Assembly (NCBI GenBank): GCA_020974905.1
Contig: CP087563.1
Location: 7,068,001-7,132,000, forward strand
Reading direction: 5' to 3'
DNA: 64,000 nt
Source of the DNA: Planctomycetes bacterium syqfu
GTDB lineage: Bacteria > Planctomycetota > Phycisphaerae > Phycisphaerales > Phycisphaeraceae
Shown: positions 52,394-61,020 of the stretch, piece by piece
How the letters are laid out: each line of letters opens with the position of its first letter
Numbering within the stretch: the stretch's first letter is position 1
The notes under the pieces: generated by a model
The model's input: only the letters and a program-made list of their open reading frames with translations
The model's database searches: none
Told to the model about the DNA's origin: nothing
Program-made: the position numbers and the translations under genes

Positions 52394-53560
52394 CTACTGT
52401 GCAAATTTAGTCATTGCTTTTTCCATAATTTGCTTCATACACTTGCTATCACCCGATTCGTCAGTTCCAATAGTTACACTCCAGCCACATCCTTTTCTTA
52501 CATCATTTTTTTCGACAATGCGCTTGCATAAAGGGCACATTTCACGAGACTGTTGTTCAATGAAACTTAAAACAAATGTTTTATCTTGGATGTCATCAAA
52601 ACAAGCTGGCAATACTTCGTCTACACTGATTGGAGTAATGCTCTTGCTGTCATCCTCATCAAACAAAATCGTAATGATGCCAATTCCATTGTTGGAACAC
52701 AATTGAACGTATGTTTTAAACCGTTCTTTGTCGAAATGTTCCTCGTCAAACATTGGAATTATTATGTATGAGTAGTTAGATGAGGCTTTGTAATTAATAG
52801 CTTGGCTTATTGCTTCAGAAACTGATGTGATTTTATTACTTGCTTTGAGTTCGAAAGCATAAATGTCAATTCTGTCTTCAGATATTCCTTTTTCTATCTG
52901 ATATCCAATAAAATCAATATTTTGATATTTTCCCGCTTTGCGAGATGCTTGTGTGTGATCAATCTTGATGCCATCGAATCTTCCTCGTAATAAAGGAAGG
53001 ATTTTTTCGCCAAGACTAATTTCGTCTTGTTTTTTGTTTTCGGTTCCATACACAAACTCGGTTATCTTTTTTGTGAAGTCAGTACCTCTTCCAGGCTTGA
53101 ACTTGAAGCTTTTGTTTCGTTTTGTATATGCAGTGAATCCTTTTTGTGCATCAGAATAATTTATGTTGCTGGTGGCGTTTTCAAATAACTTGTACAAAAC
53201 ACTTAGTTGCTCTTCTAGGACTTTGATAAAATCTCCGCTGTCCCGGCTAAAAATTGCTTTTGCGATCTCTTCGCCGATATCTTCACGCAGTCTGACTTTT
53301 GAGATTGCGATTGGGCCTCCACGTCCCGGGCTGGGGGTTGGATCAAATCCCCAATTGCTTAGTTCTATACATAATTTTTCTTTGAATGATTTCCAGTCAG
53401 TTGTAAGTTCACCACCGGTGAGTGTTTTGATTGCGTCACTATCATCTGCAATTAATGCATCAAACTCACTTGCGGTGATCGAGCAATCTTTTTTGTTGCT
53501 ATCGATTTTGTCTATTGCTTTGACAACTTCACAGAATTTATCAAGAACTGATTTTGACAT
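52394..53560 (-). CDS. AT-rich orphan with predicted PD-(D/E)XK nuclease-like core
   Basis: A 388-residue soluble protein. A helical N-terminal half (about 1-200) precedes NIDFIGYQ (D216), then IYAFELKASN with E237 and K239 and Q253-AINY. This gives the D...E-x-K...Q pattern of PD-(D/E)XK nucleases, such as restriction enzymes. C-terminal cysteines (CPLCKRIV near 347, then CGW and C further on) may bind zinc. This is a motif reading, not a family match. The gene is strongly AT-rich, alone, and enclosed by about 55-base inverted repeats at 52308 and 53702. A defence or mobile-element role is plausible. A minus-strand terminator at 53655-53697 shields it from thiG transcription. Confidence 0.6.
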   Translation of the reverse strand: MSKSVLDKFCEVVKAIDKIDSNKKDCSITASEFDALIADDSDAIKTLTGGELTTDWKSFKEKLCIELSNWGFDPTPSPGRGGPIAISKVRLREDIGEEIAKAIFSRDSGDFIKVLEEQLSVLYKLFENATSNINYSDAQKGFTAYTKRNKSFKFKPGRGTDFTKKITEFVYGTENKKQDEISLGEKILPLLRGRFDGIKIDHTQASRKAGKYQNIDFIGYQIEKGISEDRIDIYAFELKASNKITSVSEAISQAINYKASSNYSYIIIPMFDEEHFDKERFKTYVQLCSNNGIGIITILFDEDDSKSITPISVDEVLPACFDDIQDKTFVLSFIEQQSREMCPLCKRIVEKNDVRKGCGWSVTIGTDESGDSKCMKQIMEKAMTKFAQ

Positions 53561-53654
53561 TTATTATCCCCGTTTGGAATTTATGGAAATGTTGTAAATG
53601 AGATCATAAAAAAGAAATGCATGCCTCGTGCCCGTTATTATGCAATCATTCAAT

Positions 53655-53697
53655 AAAAAAACAAGCATGATGGATATTTGCTTATCCAACATGCTTG
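53655..53697 (-). terminator. Minus-strand terminator between thiG and cassette gene
   Basis: CAAGCATG pairs with CATGCTTG and TGGATA with TATCCA around six bases. Seven T follow on the minus strand. It ends transcription entering from thiG and lies just inside the right arm of cassette 3. Confidence 0.8.
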
Positions 53698-53701
53698 ATA
53701 A

Positions 53702-53757
53702 CTCTCTTAACTCCGCGTCCTCTGCGTCTCTGCGGTAAAAAATGCCTTGTCTGTCTT
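53702..53757 (-). repeat. Right terminal inverted repeat of cassette 3
   Basis: On the minus strand it starts AAGACAGACAAGGCATTTTT and ends AAGAGAG, almost identical to 52308-52362. It lies 18 bases past the thiG stop. Confidence 0.85.
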
Positions 53758-53775
53758 GATAAAAACAAACAAAAC

Positions 53776-54621
53776 TCACTCACCCGGGATATACGAGATC
53801 ACACCATCCCACGGGCTTGACGCGGTGGCGTAGAGTTTTTTGCCGATGCGGCCGGAGAGGTATGCGTCGCGGCCGGCGTTGATGGCGTGGTACATGGCGC
53901 GGGCCATCTTCACGGCATCCTGGGCATGGGCGATGCCGGTGTTCAGCAGCACGCCGTCGGCACCGAGTTCCATGGCATGCACCACGTCCGATGCCGTGCC
54001 CACGCCGGCGTCGACGATGACGGGGTACGTGCTGTCACCATCCTTGAGCAGTTCGAGAATGATGCGGATGGCGTTGGGGTTGAGCACGCCTTGCCCTGAA
54101 CCAATCGGTGAACCGGCAGGCATCACCGCAGCGGCGCCGGCTTCCTTGATCTTCACAGCCATGACGGGATCGTCACTGGTGTAGCAGAGCACGTTAAAAC
54201 CGTCTTTGACCAGTTCCTTGGTGGCTTCGAGCGTGCCGACCGGATCGGGGAGGAGGGTTTTCTTGTCGGCCAGGACTTCGAGCTTGACCCATTCCTTGCC
54301 GGGGTTGTCGAGTTGGTCGAGGATTTCTCGGCCAAGGCGAGCGACGCGCACCGCATCGTCAGCCGTGAAGCAACCGGCGGTGTTGGGGAGGATGGTGTAC
54401 TTGTCGGTGTCAATGAAGTCCAGCAGCGATTCGCCTTTTTCATTGACCAGACGTTCACGACGGACCGCGACGGTGACGACATCCGTGCCGGAGACTTGGA
54501 GGGCTTCCTGCATGGTGGGGTAGTCTTTGTACTTGCCGGTCCCGACGATGAGTCGGCTTTGAAGTTGACGACCTGCGACGATGAGGGGATTGTCCACGAC
54601 GGTGGTATTGTCAGTGCTCAT
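53776..54621 (-). CDS. thiG: Thiazole synthase ThiG
   Basis: A 281-residue TIM-barrel enzyme forming the thiazole ring of thiamine from deoxyxylulose phosphate, dehydroglycine and ThiS thiocarboxylate. It has [13 protein letters not shown] near residue 22, TVAVRRERL near 47, [29 protein letters not shown] and [23 protein letters not shown] 54621 follows AAGGA. It lies downstream of thiS on the same strand. The other thi genes are elsewhere. Confidence 0.95.
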   Translation of the reverse strand: MSTDNTTVVDNPLIVAGRQLQSRLIVGTGKYKDYPTMQEALQVSGTDVVTVAVRRERLVNEKGESLLDFIDTDKYTILPNTAGCFTADDAVRVARLGREILDQLDNPGKEWVKLEVLADKKTLLPDPVGTLEATKELVKDGFNVLCYTSDDPVMAVKIKEAGAAAVMPAGSPIGSGQGVLNPNAIRIILELLKDGDSTYPVIVDAGVGTASDVVHAMELGADGVLLNTGIAHAQDAVKMARAMYHAINAGRDAYLSGRIGKKLYATASSPWDGVISYIPGE

Positions 54622-54674
54622 GGGTGAGTCCTTTGAGGGTTGGATATGTGTGATTCGTGTATTTTTCAAGGCAC

Positions 54675-54696
54675 CCCTGGGGGTTAAACCCCAGGG
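54675..54696. repeat. GC-rich palindromic element between thiS and thiG
   Basis: CCCTGGGG and CCCCAGGG around GTTAAA. On the minus strand its flank ATGCACATTAAAGCC matches that of the element at 6356-6377. It sits inside the thiS-thiG unit. Confidence 0.6.
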
Positions 54697-54738
54697 CTTT
54701 AATGTGCATGCGGGAGTTTTTTGCAATAGAGCAGGGGA

Positions 54739-54942
54739 TTATCCGCCGCCCACGAGGGTGACGAGTTCCACGGTATCGCCGTCGGTTAAGACGGTGGATT
54801 CGTGGAACTTTTTGGGGACCAGTTCGCGGTTGACTTCGACAGCCACGGCTGCTTTGCCCAGTTCCAATTCGACGATGAGCTGTCGGACAGTGATGTCGTC
54901 AGCCACTTCTTTTTCCTGCCCGTTGACGGTGATTTTAATCAT
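54739..54942 (-). CDS. thiS: Sulfur carrier protein ThiS
   Basis: A 67-residue ubiquitin-like sulfur carrier ending in the required GGG tail ([10 protein letters not shown]). Its C-terminal glycine is thiocarboxylated and donates sulfur to thiazole formation by ThiG. The typical features [13 protein letters not shown], the [11 protein letters not shown] strand and the final Gly-Gly are all present. It heads the thiS-thiG pair. The 117-base gap to thiG holds a palindromic repeat. Confidence 0.95.
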   Translation of the reverse strand: MIKITVNGQEKEVADDITVRQLIVELELGKAAVAVEVNRELVPKKFHESTVLTDGDTVELVTLVGGG

Positions 54943-55264
54943 AGTCCGATCATCTTAACGCGCATCGACATGGGAGAAAAACCAACAATTGGAAATGTTT
55001 CAGGTTCGTTTACACGCAGTCAGGTGCAAGACTTGGCGATTCATCAGCCAATCCCGATCCGCTGTGGCCCCAGACATGCCAACGCCAAGGACAAAGACCA
55101 AACAAATATTTTGGATACCAACGCTTGACTCCTGATTGGGGGTGGTCCTATGATTGAATGTACACGTGTGCATAAGTTGGTTCTCTGGAATGTATCGCGT
55201 GTGGGGCAATGACTTTTGGATTGCAATTTTCAGATGGTATGTTTTGAGAATGTGGAGGTGTTTG
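54943..55264. other. Divergent regulatory region between thiS and prepilin-like gene
   Basis: No gene is seen. It carries the 16-base near-palindrome at 55158-55173 and should hold the thiS promoter on the minus strand. No thiamine-riboswitch core was recognised in the thiS leader. Confidence 0.5.
55158..55173. promoter_or_regulatory. LacI-type operator-like palindrome
   Basis: ATGTACACGTGTGCAT is palindromic except for one base pair and has the central CG usual in LacI-family operators. It lies 92 bases before the prepilin-like gene. Confidence 0.45.
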
Positions 55265-55978
55265 ATGTCAGGTCAGAAGTATCATTCTGTTGTAACACGC
55301 GGTTTTACGCTCATTGAATTGCTGGTGGTCATCAGCATTATCTCGCTATTGATCAGCATTCTACTGCCGGCTTTGGGGGCGGCTCGATCCAGTGCCCGTG
55401 CGATCCAATGCGGTTCAAACATGCGCGGCATCGGTATTGTTCTGGCCAGCTACTGCGATGACTACAACAATTTCTACCCAACCAATCGCATTCCAAACAA
55501 CACCATTACCTGGCAGGAATATCTCGGTGGACGCTACCTGAACATGGGCACCTCGTGGCTGGATTGGAAAGCAGGGGATCGTCCCCACGGTGTCATGGCT
55601 TGCCCATCCTCGGACCTGTTGATGAATAACGGCAATAAGTCGGACTACAGTGGCACCTACCAGATTTTCAAAGACTTTGGCTCGGTCACGCCCCGCGTGG
55701 ACGATGTGCTCAATCCCGGGCAAATCGTCACCCTCGTCGAGGGCTACGCCAAACGTGCAGTCGGCTACTGGGGTGGAACTGCGGACAACGGTGAACTGAT
55801 GATGCTCCACGGTCGTCACAAGCAGGGCATTGCCCACAATGATCCGAGCAATACCGTCAACTCACTCTTTGCTGATATTCACGTTCAGCTCAATACCATC
55901 GAAACGTTGGTGGATCAATCCGTCTCAATCTCAACGGTCTGGGGTAAGGCACCCTGGAAGCCGAATCTGGCTGACTGA
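55265..55978 (+). CDS. Prepilin-like protein with N-terminal methylation motif
   Basis: A 237-residue relative of the protein at 12000. RGFTLIELLVVISIISLLI starts at about residue 12, giving a short basic leader and the prepilin peptidase site. ARSSARAIQCGSNMRGIG follows. Near the C-terminus, HNDPSNTVNSLFADIHVQ fills the place of the H-X9-DG motif with Asp-Ile instead of Asp-Gly. GGAGG before ATG 55265 supports the start; longer in-frame reading to 55154 is not credible. The gene stands alone behind a LacI-type operator-like site, so it may be sugar-controlled. Confidence 0.85.
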   Translation: MSGQKYHSVVTRGFTLIELLVVISIISLLISILLPALGAARSSARAIQCGSNMRGIGIVLASYCDDYNNFYPTNRIPNNTITWQEYLGGRYLNMGTSWLDWKAGDRPHGVMACPSSDLLMNNGNKSDYSGTYQIFKDFGSVTPRVDDVLNPGQIVTLVEGYAKRAVGYWGGTADNGELMMLHGRHKQGIAHNDPSNTVNSLFADIHVQLNTIETLVDQSVSISTVWGKAPWKPNLAD

Positions 55979-56012
55979 TGACAAAGTGTTGATTGCGATT
56001 TCACAGTCTTGA

Positions 56013-56735
56013 TTATGGCTGTGTTTGAAGCAACCCCTGTTCCTTCATCGCGGTATTGATTAACAGGGCATAGACTCGATTGCCTTGATGCGTCAGATGC
56101 AAACCGTCTTCACGCAGGAAGCTTGTCATGTTCACCTTTTGCTGCTTGAGCAACTTGGGCATGTCGATGATTGGGATTTGCTTCGCTTCACAGAATGAGC
56201 GCAGCGTCGCTTGATAGGGCGCATAGTTCTGGTCGTACTCAGCACCATTGCCTTGCTTGATATTGCAGTGTTCAACAGGGTGATTGATCACGATGGCAAT
56301 CCCAACACCTGCATCCTCAAACACGCTCACGATCTCTGCAAGATGTAATGCAAAATCATCCAACGCGACACGTGATTGTTTTGCTGCCTCGGGGATATGC
56401 GCATCGTTAAACCCCATTTGCAGGATCACCAGCGTGGGGTCTAATGCAAGCACGTCATTGACACGCTTGAGGATCATCTCGGATGTGTTGCCGTTGATGC
56501 CAGTGTTAATCACATGCCATTGTTTGGGGTGTTGTTTGTCGAGTTTTTTTTGCAGATGCGTGGTCCAACGGAAATAGTCTAAACGTGAACCCCACGTGAT
56601 TGAATCACCCAGGCAGACGATGCGTTTTCGCCCGGTCATGTCCGGCTGTTTGAAGAACATCACACCTGCCCCAATCAAAACTGCAAGTCCGAACAGACTT
56701 GAAAACAGGATGGTCTTGGCGCTGCGGTGTTGCAT
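56013..56735 (-). CDS. Membrane-anchored SGNH/GDSL hydrolase
   Basis: A 240-residue esterase-like protein with an N-terminal membrane anchor or uncleaved signal (about residues 8-28). The SGNH blocks are present: CLGDSITWGS near 42 (nucleophile Ser), INTGINGNTS near 75 (Gly), MGFND near 108 (Asn) and DGLHLTHQG near 212 (Asp and His). It would remove acyl groups from glycans or lipids outside the inner membrane. It is six bases downstream of the acyltransferase gene, so the two are probably one operon. An acyl-adding and an acyl-removing enzyme together suggest glycan modification. Confidence 0.87.
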   Translation of the reverse strand: MQHRSAKTILFSSLFGLAVLIGAGVMFFKQPDMTGRKRIVCLGDSITWGSRLDYFRWTTHLQKKLDKQHPKQWHVINTGINGNTSEMILKRVNDVLALDPTLVILQMGFNDAHIPEAAKQSRVALDDFALHLAEIVSVFEDAGVGIAIVINHPVEHCNIKQGNGAEYDQNYAPYQATLRSFCEAKQIPIIDMPKLLKQQKVNMTSFLREDGLHLTHQGNRVYALLINTAMKEQGLLQTQP

Positions 56736-56741
56736 GACATA

Positions 56742-57350
56742 TCAGGATGATGCGTTGGCTTTGCTTGTCTTGGGTATGAGTTGATCGACATCCGTGGTGG
56801 TGATCTGAACCTGTGGCTGCTTGCGATACTTGATCACCTTGGCGGGGACACCTCCAACGACTGCAAACTCAGGTACGGGTTTGGTGACGACGGCACCGGC
56901 TGCAATCACAGCACCACGCCCGACGGTCACGCCTGCCAGGATCGTCACGTTACAACCCATCCACACATCTGAGGCAATACTCACCATCTGTTTGTCGAGT
57001 CCCTGGTGACAGATCAATTCTTCGACATCATCGAACTTATGGTTTTCCGAAATGATTCGGACTTGCGGGCCCATGAGGACATGATCGCCAATACGAATCC
57101 CGCCCCCCCCGTGAAGCACGTTTTGTATGCCGACACTGGTGCCTTCGCCGATTTCGATGAAACCGCCTGCAGGCATGAGAATCGCATGCGCACGAATATC
57201 CGCGTACTTGCCCATGGTGATCTTCCCACCGTTGTAGAGCACAGCGGTCGAATCAATCTTGCATGGAAAGTCCGCGCGTACGTCAGCCCCTGCAAGTCGG
57301 GCTCGCAGGAGTTTGACCCTGGTCATTAAATCATGAATGCGTCGTCTCAC
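56742..57350 (-). CDS. Left-handed beta-helix acyltransferase (WbbJ/LacA type)
   Basis: A 202-residue hexapeptide-repeat acyltransferase. The helix repeats run from about residue 45 to 165 ([68 protein letters not shown]). ENHKFDD near 102 holds the catalytic His. It would transfer an acetyl group from acetyl-CoA to a sugar, for example in surface polysaccharide. The C-terminal 30 residues are polar. It is co-directional with, and six bases from, the SGNH hydrolase gene. Confidence 0.88.
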   Translation of the reverse strand: MRRRIHDLMTRVKLLRARLAGADVRADFPCKIDSTAVLYNGGKITMGKYADIRAHAILMPAGGFIEIGEGTSVGIQNVLHGGGGIRIGDHVLMGPQVRIISENHKFDDVEELICHQGLDKQMVSIASDVWMGCNVTILAGVTVGRGAVIAAGAVVTKPVPEFAVVGGVPAKVIKYRKQPQVQITTTDVDQLIPKTSKANASS

Positions 57351-57494
57351 TACATTTGTCTCCCCTCGGTTCTCAGCGTCAACTGAGCGTTTGCGTTTTT
57401 CCCGCCGAAACCTACATCCATTACCGGGTAAAGCAAAACAATCAAGCTAAATGTCTTGATTTGACGTTGGGATATAGCGATTGTGACAGTTGGA

Positions 57495-58259
57495 TCAGGA
57501 TGCCGATTCATCCGTTTGATTGCTAGCCGGTGTTAGAATAGGTGTGGCAGGTATGCTCATGACAATGGAATTGCCTTTTGATTGTTCAACGCTTTGAAGT
57601 GTGCGTAGCTGCATCAAGGTTGGATTATTTTCCATCATTTTAGCTGCGTTTGCCAGACATCGTAATGCCGCCTGTTCGCCTCGAGCTTTTTCCAGTGCTG
57701 CCAGTCCTTCTTTTTGTGCGCTGACAACTTTTGTAAACATTTCCTTGATCGCGCCTGGGAACATGACGTCTTTGATATCGACGTTGTTAAGCTGCAAACC
57801 CAGCGCCGCAATTTTATCCGTTGTGAGTTGAGACAATTTTTCAGAGATATCTTTTCGCTGGGCAAGCAGTGTGTCGATGGGAACTTCGCCTACGATTTGT
57901 CGCAAGGCCAGTTGCAATTCGGTGTACATGGCCTGTTCATAAGATAAGACCTGATTGATCGCAATGACTGGATCAATGACTTGATAGTTGGCTGCCAGGC
58001 TGATTTTGAGCGTGACCGCATCGGCGCTGAGGACTTCCTGGCCGGTAATGTTGAGAAATTGCGGCCGGTTGTCGACTTTCGTGATGGTCGTTACCAAGGG
58101 TAAACGCCAATACAGACCGGGGGGCAATGTCTTCTTAAATTTTCCTTTTGAGTATTTCAGACCTGTTTCATATTCAAAGACTGTTAGCGCATTGGCGATG
58201 ACTTTCGTCAGGATATAGAGTCCAAAACAGACAGCCAGGAAAATCAAAAAGTAAGTCAT
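57495..58259 (-). CDS. SPFH/Band-7 membrane protein
   Basis: A 254-residue stomatin/prohibitin-like protein. One N-terminal membrane helix (MTYFLIFLAVCFGLYILT) is followed by an SPFH domain (about 30-190; YSKGKFKKTLPPGLYWRLPL, LSADAVTLKISLAANYQVID, LRQIVGEVPIDTLLAQRKDI). A helical stretch (about 195-225) leads to a polar tail. Such proteins form ring-like scaffolds in membrane microdomains and often control proteases such as FtsH. GGAGG lies before ATG 58259, which is preferred over a longer reading without signal features. Confidence 0.87.
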   Translation of the reverse strand: MTYFLIFLAVCFGLYILTKVIANALTVFEYETGLKYSKGKFKKTLPPGLYWRLPLVTTITKVDNRPQFLNITGQEVLSADAVTLKISLAANYQVIDPVIAINQVLSYEQAMYTELQLALRQIVGEVPIDTLLAQRKDISEKLSQLTTDKIAALGLQLNNVDIKDVMFPGAIKEMFTKVVSAQKEGLAALEKARGEQAALRCLANAAKMMENNPTLMQLRTLQSVEQSKGNSIVMSIPATPILTPASNQTDESAS

Positions 58260-58639
58260 GGTACGTCCTCCAGAATATTCCAATCGTTCCATTTCAAGGG
58301 ACCGCAAGACGCAGGCGGAGGGATGAACCTGCAAGGCCGTTGGCTTGTTGCATTGCTGCCGGCCCTTGAAATGAAACATCCGGGATTTGAACCCTTCGTT
58401 CAGTTGGACTGAATCCAAGAGTGAGAAGGTTTACCACGAACAACAGGCAGGCGATGCCGACCTGAGCGCACACAACTCCCACGGAAAGTTTATCAGGAAT
58501 TTAATGAAATGTCAGGTTGCACATGGCAGGCATTACTTTGGCCATGATTTAATCCTGTTGCTTTTGTTTCTTGCGATGTTCTTTGGGCCAGTCGCTGGCG
58601 AGTTTCTTCATTTCATCCAATGCATACGGTAATGAAGTG
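58260..58639. other. Gene-free stretch between SPFH and HtrA genes
   Basis: No convincing gene. A minus-strand frame of 20 codons (58549-58611, MKKLASDWPKEHRKKQKQQD) has coding-like composition but is very short. A 62-codon minus-strand frame at 58294-58482 has a hydrophobic stretch but no ribosome binding site. Confidence 0.45.
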
Positions 58640-60022
58640 TTACTTTGCTGTGATGATCAACGTCTTACGGATGTAGCTGCGGTTGGCGATGCGGACGATG
58701 GTGATGCGCAGGCGGTCACCGGGGCTGATGGTTTCGAGTTGTTCAGCGAGTGTGTTGGTGTCGGTGGTGGAGAGATTGCCGATGTCGGTGATGATGTCGC
58801 CGCGTTGGATGCCCAGTTTGTCCGCTGGACCGTTGTTGATGGTTTTGATGACCGCCAGGCCACGGATGCGCAGTCGGGCTTCCTGGGCCATCTCATCGGT
58901 GATGATGCCGACCTGCATACCAAAGAGATTTTCCATCAAGGTATCCAGATCGGGTCTTGGTTTTTCGACGATCTGCACGCGATAGGTTTTGCTTTGGTGA
59001 CCGCGTTTAACGGTGACTTGCATGAAGTCGTCGGCTTTCTTACCAACCATGGCAATGGTGTAGTCCACAGCGTTGGTCACATCCTTGCCATCGATTTGGG
59101 TGATGACGTCCGCGACTTGCAGGCCTGCCTTATCCGCGGGGGAATCGACATCAATGCGTGTGATCTTGAGGTTGTTGCCACGGTCGGAGACCTGCATACC
59201 CACTTGCAGACGGCTTCGTGATTCGAGTGCGAGCATTTGGGGCAGGAGTCGACGCAGGTCATCAACGGGAATCGCAAAGCCGATGTTCTGCCCGTCTGCG
59301 CGGATGGCGGTGTTGATGCCGACCAGTTCACCGAGCACGTTAAGCAGGGGGCCGCCGGAGTTCCCGGGGTTGATGCTTGCATCGGTTTGGATGAGGTTCT
59401 TGAAGGCCACATCGTCATTGATGTCGATCGAGCGGTTCAGCGCGGAAACCACGCCGGAAGTGACGGTGTGCTGATAGCCCAGCGCGTTGCCGATGGCAAT
59501 GACGGTTTCGCCGACCATCAGGTCATCGGAGTGTCCCAGGGGCAGAGTTTGGATGTCGTGATCCACGTCAATTTTCAAAACTGCCAGATCATGTTCGTGA
59601 TCGATGGCAATGATCTGGGCGTCATATTCCTGGTGGTCATTGAAGATAACTTTGCGTTCAGCGGTCTGGGCGACCACATGCGCATTGGTGACAATCAGGC
59701 CGGACTTGTGGAGGACAAAGCCGCTACCGACACTGGTGCGTTCGACGGAGCGCTGCTGACGGCGACGGAAGGGGCTGTCAAAAAAACGGTCAAATAAATC
59801 ATCAATGCCAAGTGGTGAGCGGTATTGAATCACCTGTTTGGAGGCAATGTTGACCACTGCATCCTTTGAGTTTTCGAACACCTCCACCACGGGTGTCCGG
59901 CGGAGCATTCGGCTGTCGGGGTTCTTTTGCCAACTCCCGGGCTGGGCCAGAGTCGGGACGGTCAGACACAGAACCATCAGCAGTGACAGTAATTTATGAT
60001 TGATTTTCGATTCGTGCTTCAT
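58640..60022 (-). CDS. HtrA/DegP-family periplasmic serine protease
   Basis: A 460-residue quality-control protease. A signal peptide (MKHESKINHKLLSLLMVLCL, cleavage near TLAQ) is followed by a trypsin-like domain with His in VTNAHVVA near 115, Asp in HDLAVLKID near 147 and Ser in NPGNSGGPLL near 221, so the triad is intact. Two PDZ domains follow (about 270-355 and 370-455). It degrades or refolds damaged envelope proteins. The family order and length match DegQ/DegP. ATG 60022 is chosen because the signal peptide begins there. No obvious sigma-E-type promoter was recognised. Confidence 0.93.
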   Translation of the reverse strand: MKHESKINHKLLSLLMVLCLTVPTLAQPGSWQKNPDSRMLRRTPVVEVFENSKDAVVNIASKQVIQYRSPLGIDDLFDRFFDSPFRRRQQRSVERTSVGSGFVLHKSGLIVTNAHVVAQTAERKVIFNDHQEYDAQIIAIDHEHDLAVLKIDVDHDIQTLPLGHSDDLMVGETVIAIGNALGYQHTVTSGVVSALNRSIDINDDVAFKNLIQTDASINPGNSGGPLLNVLGELVGINTAIRADGQNIGFAIPVDDLRRLLPQMLALESRSRLQVGMQVSDRGNNLKITRIDVDSPADKAGLQVADVITQIDGKDVTNAVDYTIAMVGKKADDFMQVTVKRGHQSKTYRVQIVEKPRPDLDTLMENLFGMQVGIITDEMAQEARLRIRGLAVIKTINNGPADKLGIQRGDIITDIGNLSTTDTNTLAEQLETISPGDRLRITIVRIANRSYIRKTLIITAK

Positions 60023-60245
60023 GTCGGTTCCTACGGATGGGGCAAAGCGTTTGTTCATTGGATTGATCGTCATCAGGTCATACCTGGGTTGATCCAAGTC
60101 GTTGCAGGTCGGCGATCACAAGCGATTGAAAAGGCGCGATTTGGCCTCAAATCGGTTAAATCGATCTGACTATTTTCCAATCTCCACTGGCATGTTAAAC
60201 CAATTGCAGATATTCTTTTACCCATATCCAATTGGGAATCAAGTT

Positions 60246-60956
60246 ATGGCTACGATGCGAGAACGCTCGACCAAGCCGATGTATGACATCTGGTCCTGGT
60301 TTTATAACTGGACTTTTGGCGCTTTGGTTCGAAGCAGACAAAGACGTGCGGTGCAGCAACTGCCTTTCAAACCCGGTGATCGAATCCTCGATCTGGGTGT
60401 GGGGACAGGGCTGACACTTAAGCATTACCCGACCGATGTCACCGTCATTGGCATGGATCTGTCGCAAGGCATGATCTCCAAGGCCAAGACCGTTTGTGAA
60501 CAGCGCGGCTACGACCACATCAAGCTCGTCCGCGGTGACGGCATGTACCCGCCGTTTGCCGAACAGAGCTTTGATCACATCATCATGTGTCACACGGTCA
60601 CCGTCGTCAGTGATCCGGCAAGACTGCTCAACTGGGCGGCGAAAATCGTCAAGCCCGGCGGGCGTATCGTCCTTGCCAATCACTTCCGTTCGACCAACCC
60701 GGTGATGGGCTGGTTTGAGAAGTTCACCAATCCGTTCTGGGTGAAAATCGGTTGGCGAAGTGACGTGGCTTTGGAAGATGTACTCAAAGGCGTTGACCTG
60801 CATTTTGAATATCACTTCAAACATCGCTTCATGGACCTTTGGCAGATCGTTTGTCTGACCAATCAGAAGTCCGTTGATGAACCGATGCCAGAGACATCAA
60901 GCAGCCAATCGCAAAATAGCAGTCAGCATCAACCCTCTCAGCCAATGCTGGCCTGA
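60246..60956 (+). CDS. PmtA-like SAM-dependent methyltransferase
   Basis: A 236-residue class-I methyltransferase resembling bacterial phosphatidylethanolamine N-methyltransferase PmtA. It has YDIWSWFYNWTFGALVRSRQ near the start, motif I ILDLGVGTGLTLKHYP near residue 46, VIGMDLSQGMISKAK near 66, DHIIMCHTVTVVSDP near 112 and KPGGRIVLANHF near 140. It could make phosphatidylcholine or methylated aminolipids. A general methyltransferase role is possible. The C-terminal tail is Ser/Gln-rich. ATG 60246 is chosen; an in-frame ATG at 60192 would add 18 residues. Confidence 0.8.
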   Translation: MATMRERSTKPMYDIWSWFYNWTFGALVRSRQRRAVQQLPFKPGDRILDLGVGTGLTLKHYPTDVTVIGMDLSQGMISKAKTVCEQRGYDHIKLVRGDGMYPPFAEQSFDHIIMCHTVTVVSDPARLLNWAAKIVKPGGRIVLANHFRSTNPVMGWFEKFTNPFWVKIGWRSDVALEDVLKGVDLHFEYHFKHRFMDLWQIVCLTNQKSVDEPMPETSSSQSQNSSQHQPSQPMLA

Positions 60957-61020
60957 TATCACCAAACCGCTAGACGTACATGCCAGGGATCAGATGGGCA
61001 AGGGCATAAACAGGATCAGG

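Noticed and set aside
58380-58394. tRNA-like T-arm (GGGTTCAAATCCCGG on the minus strand)
   Set aside because: No matching acceptor, D or anticodon stems are present around it, so it is not a tRNA gene.
58260-58418. N-terminal extension of the SPFH protein
   Set aside because: The membrane helix and GGAGG place the start at 58259; the extension has no family support.
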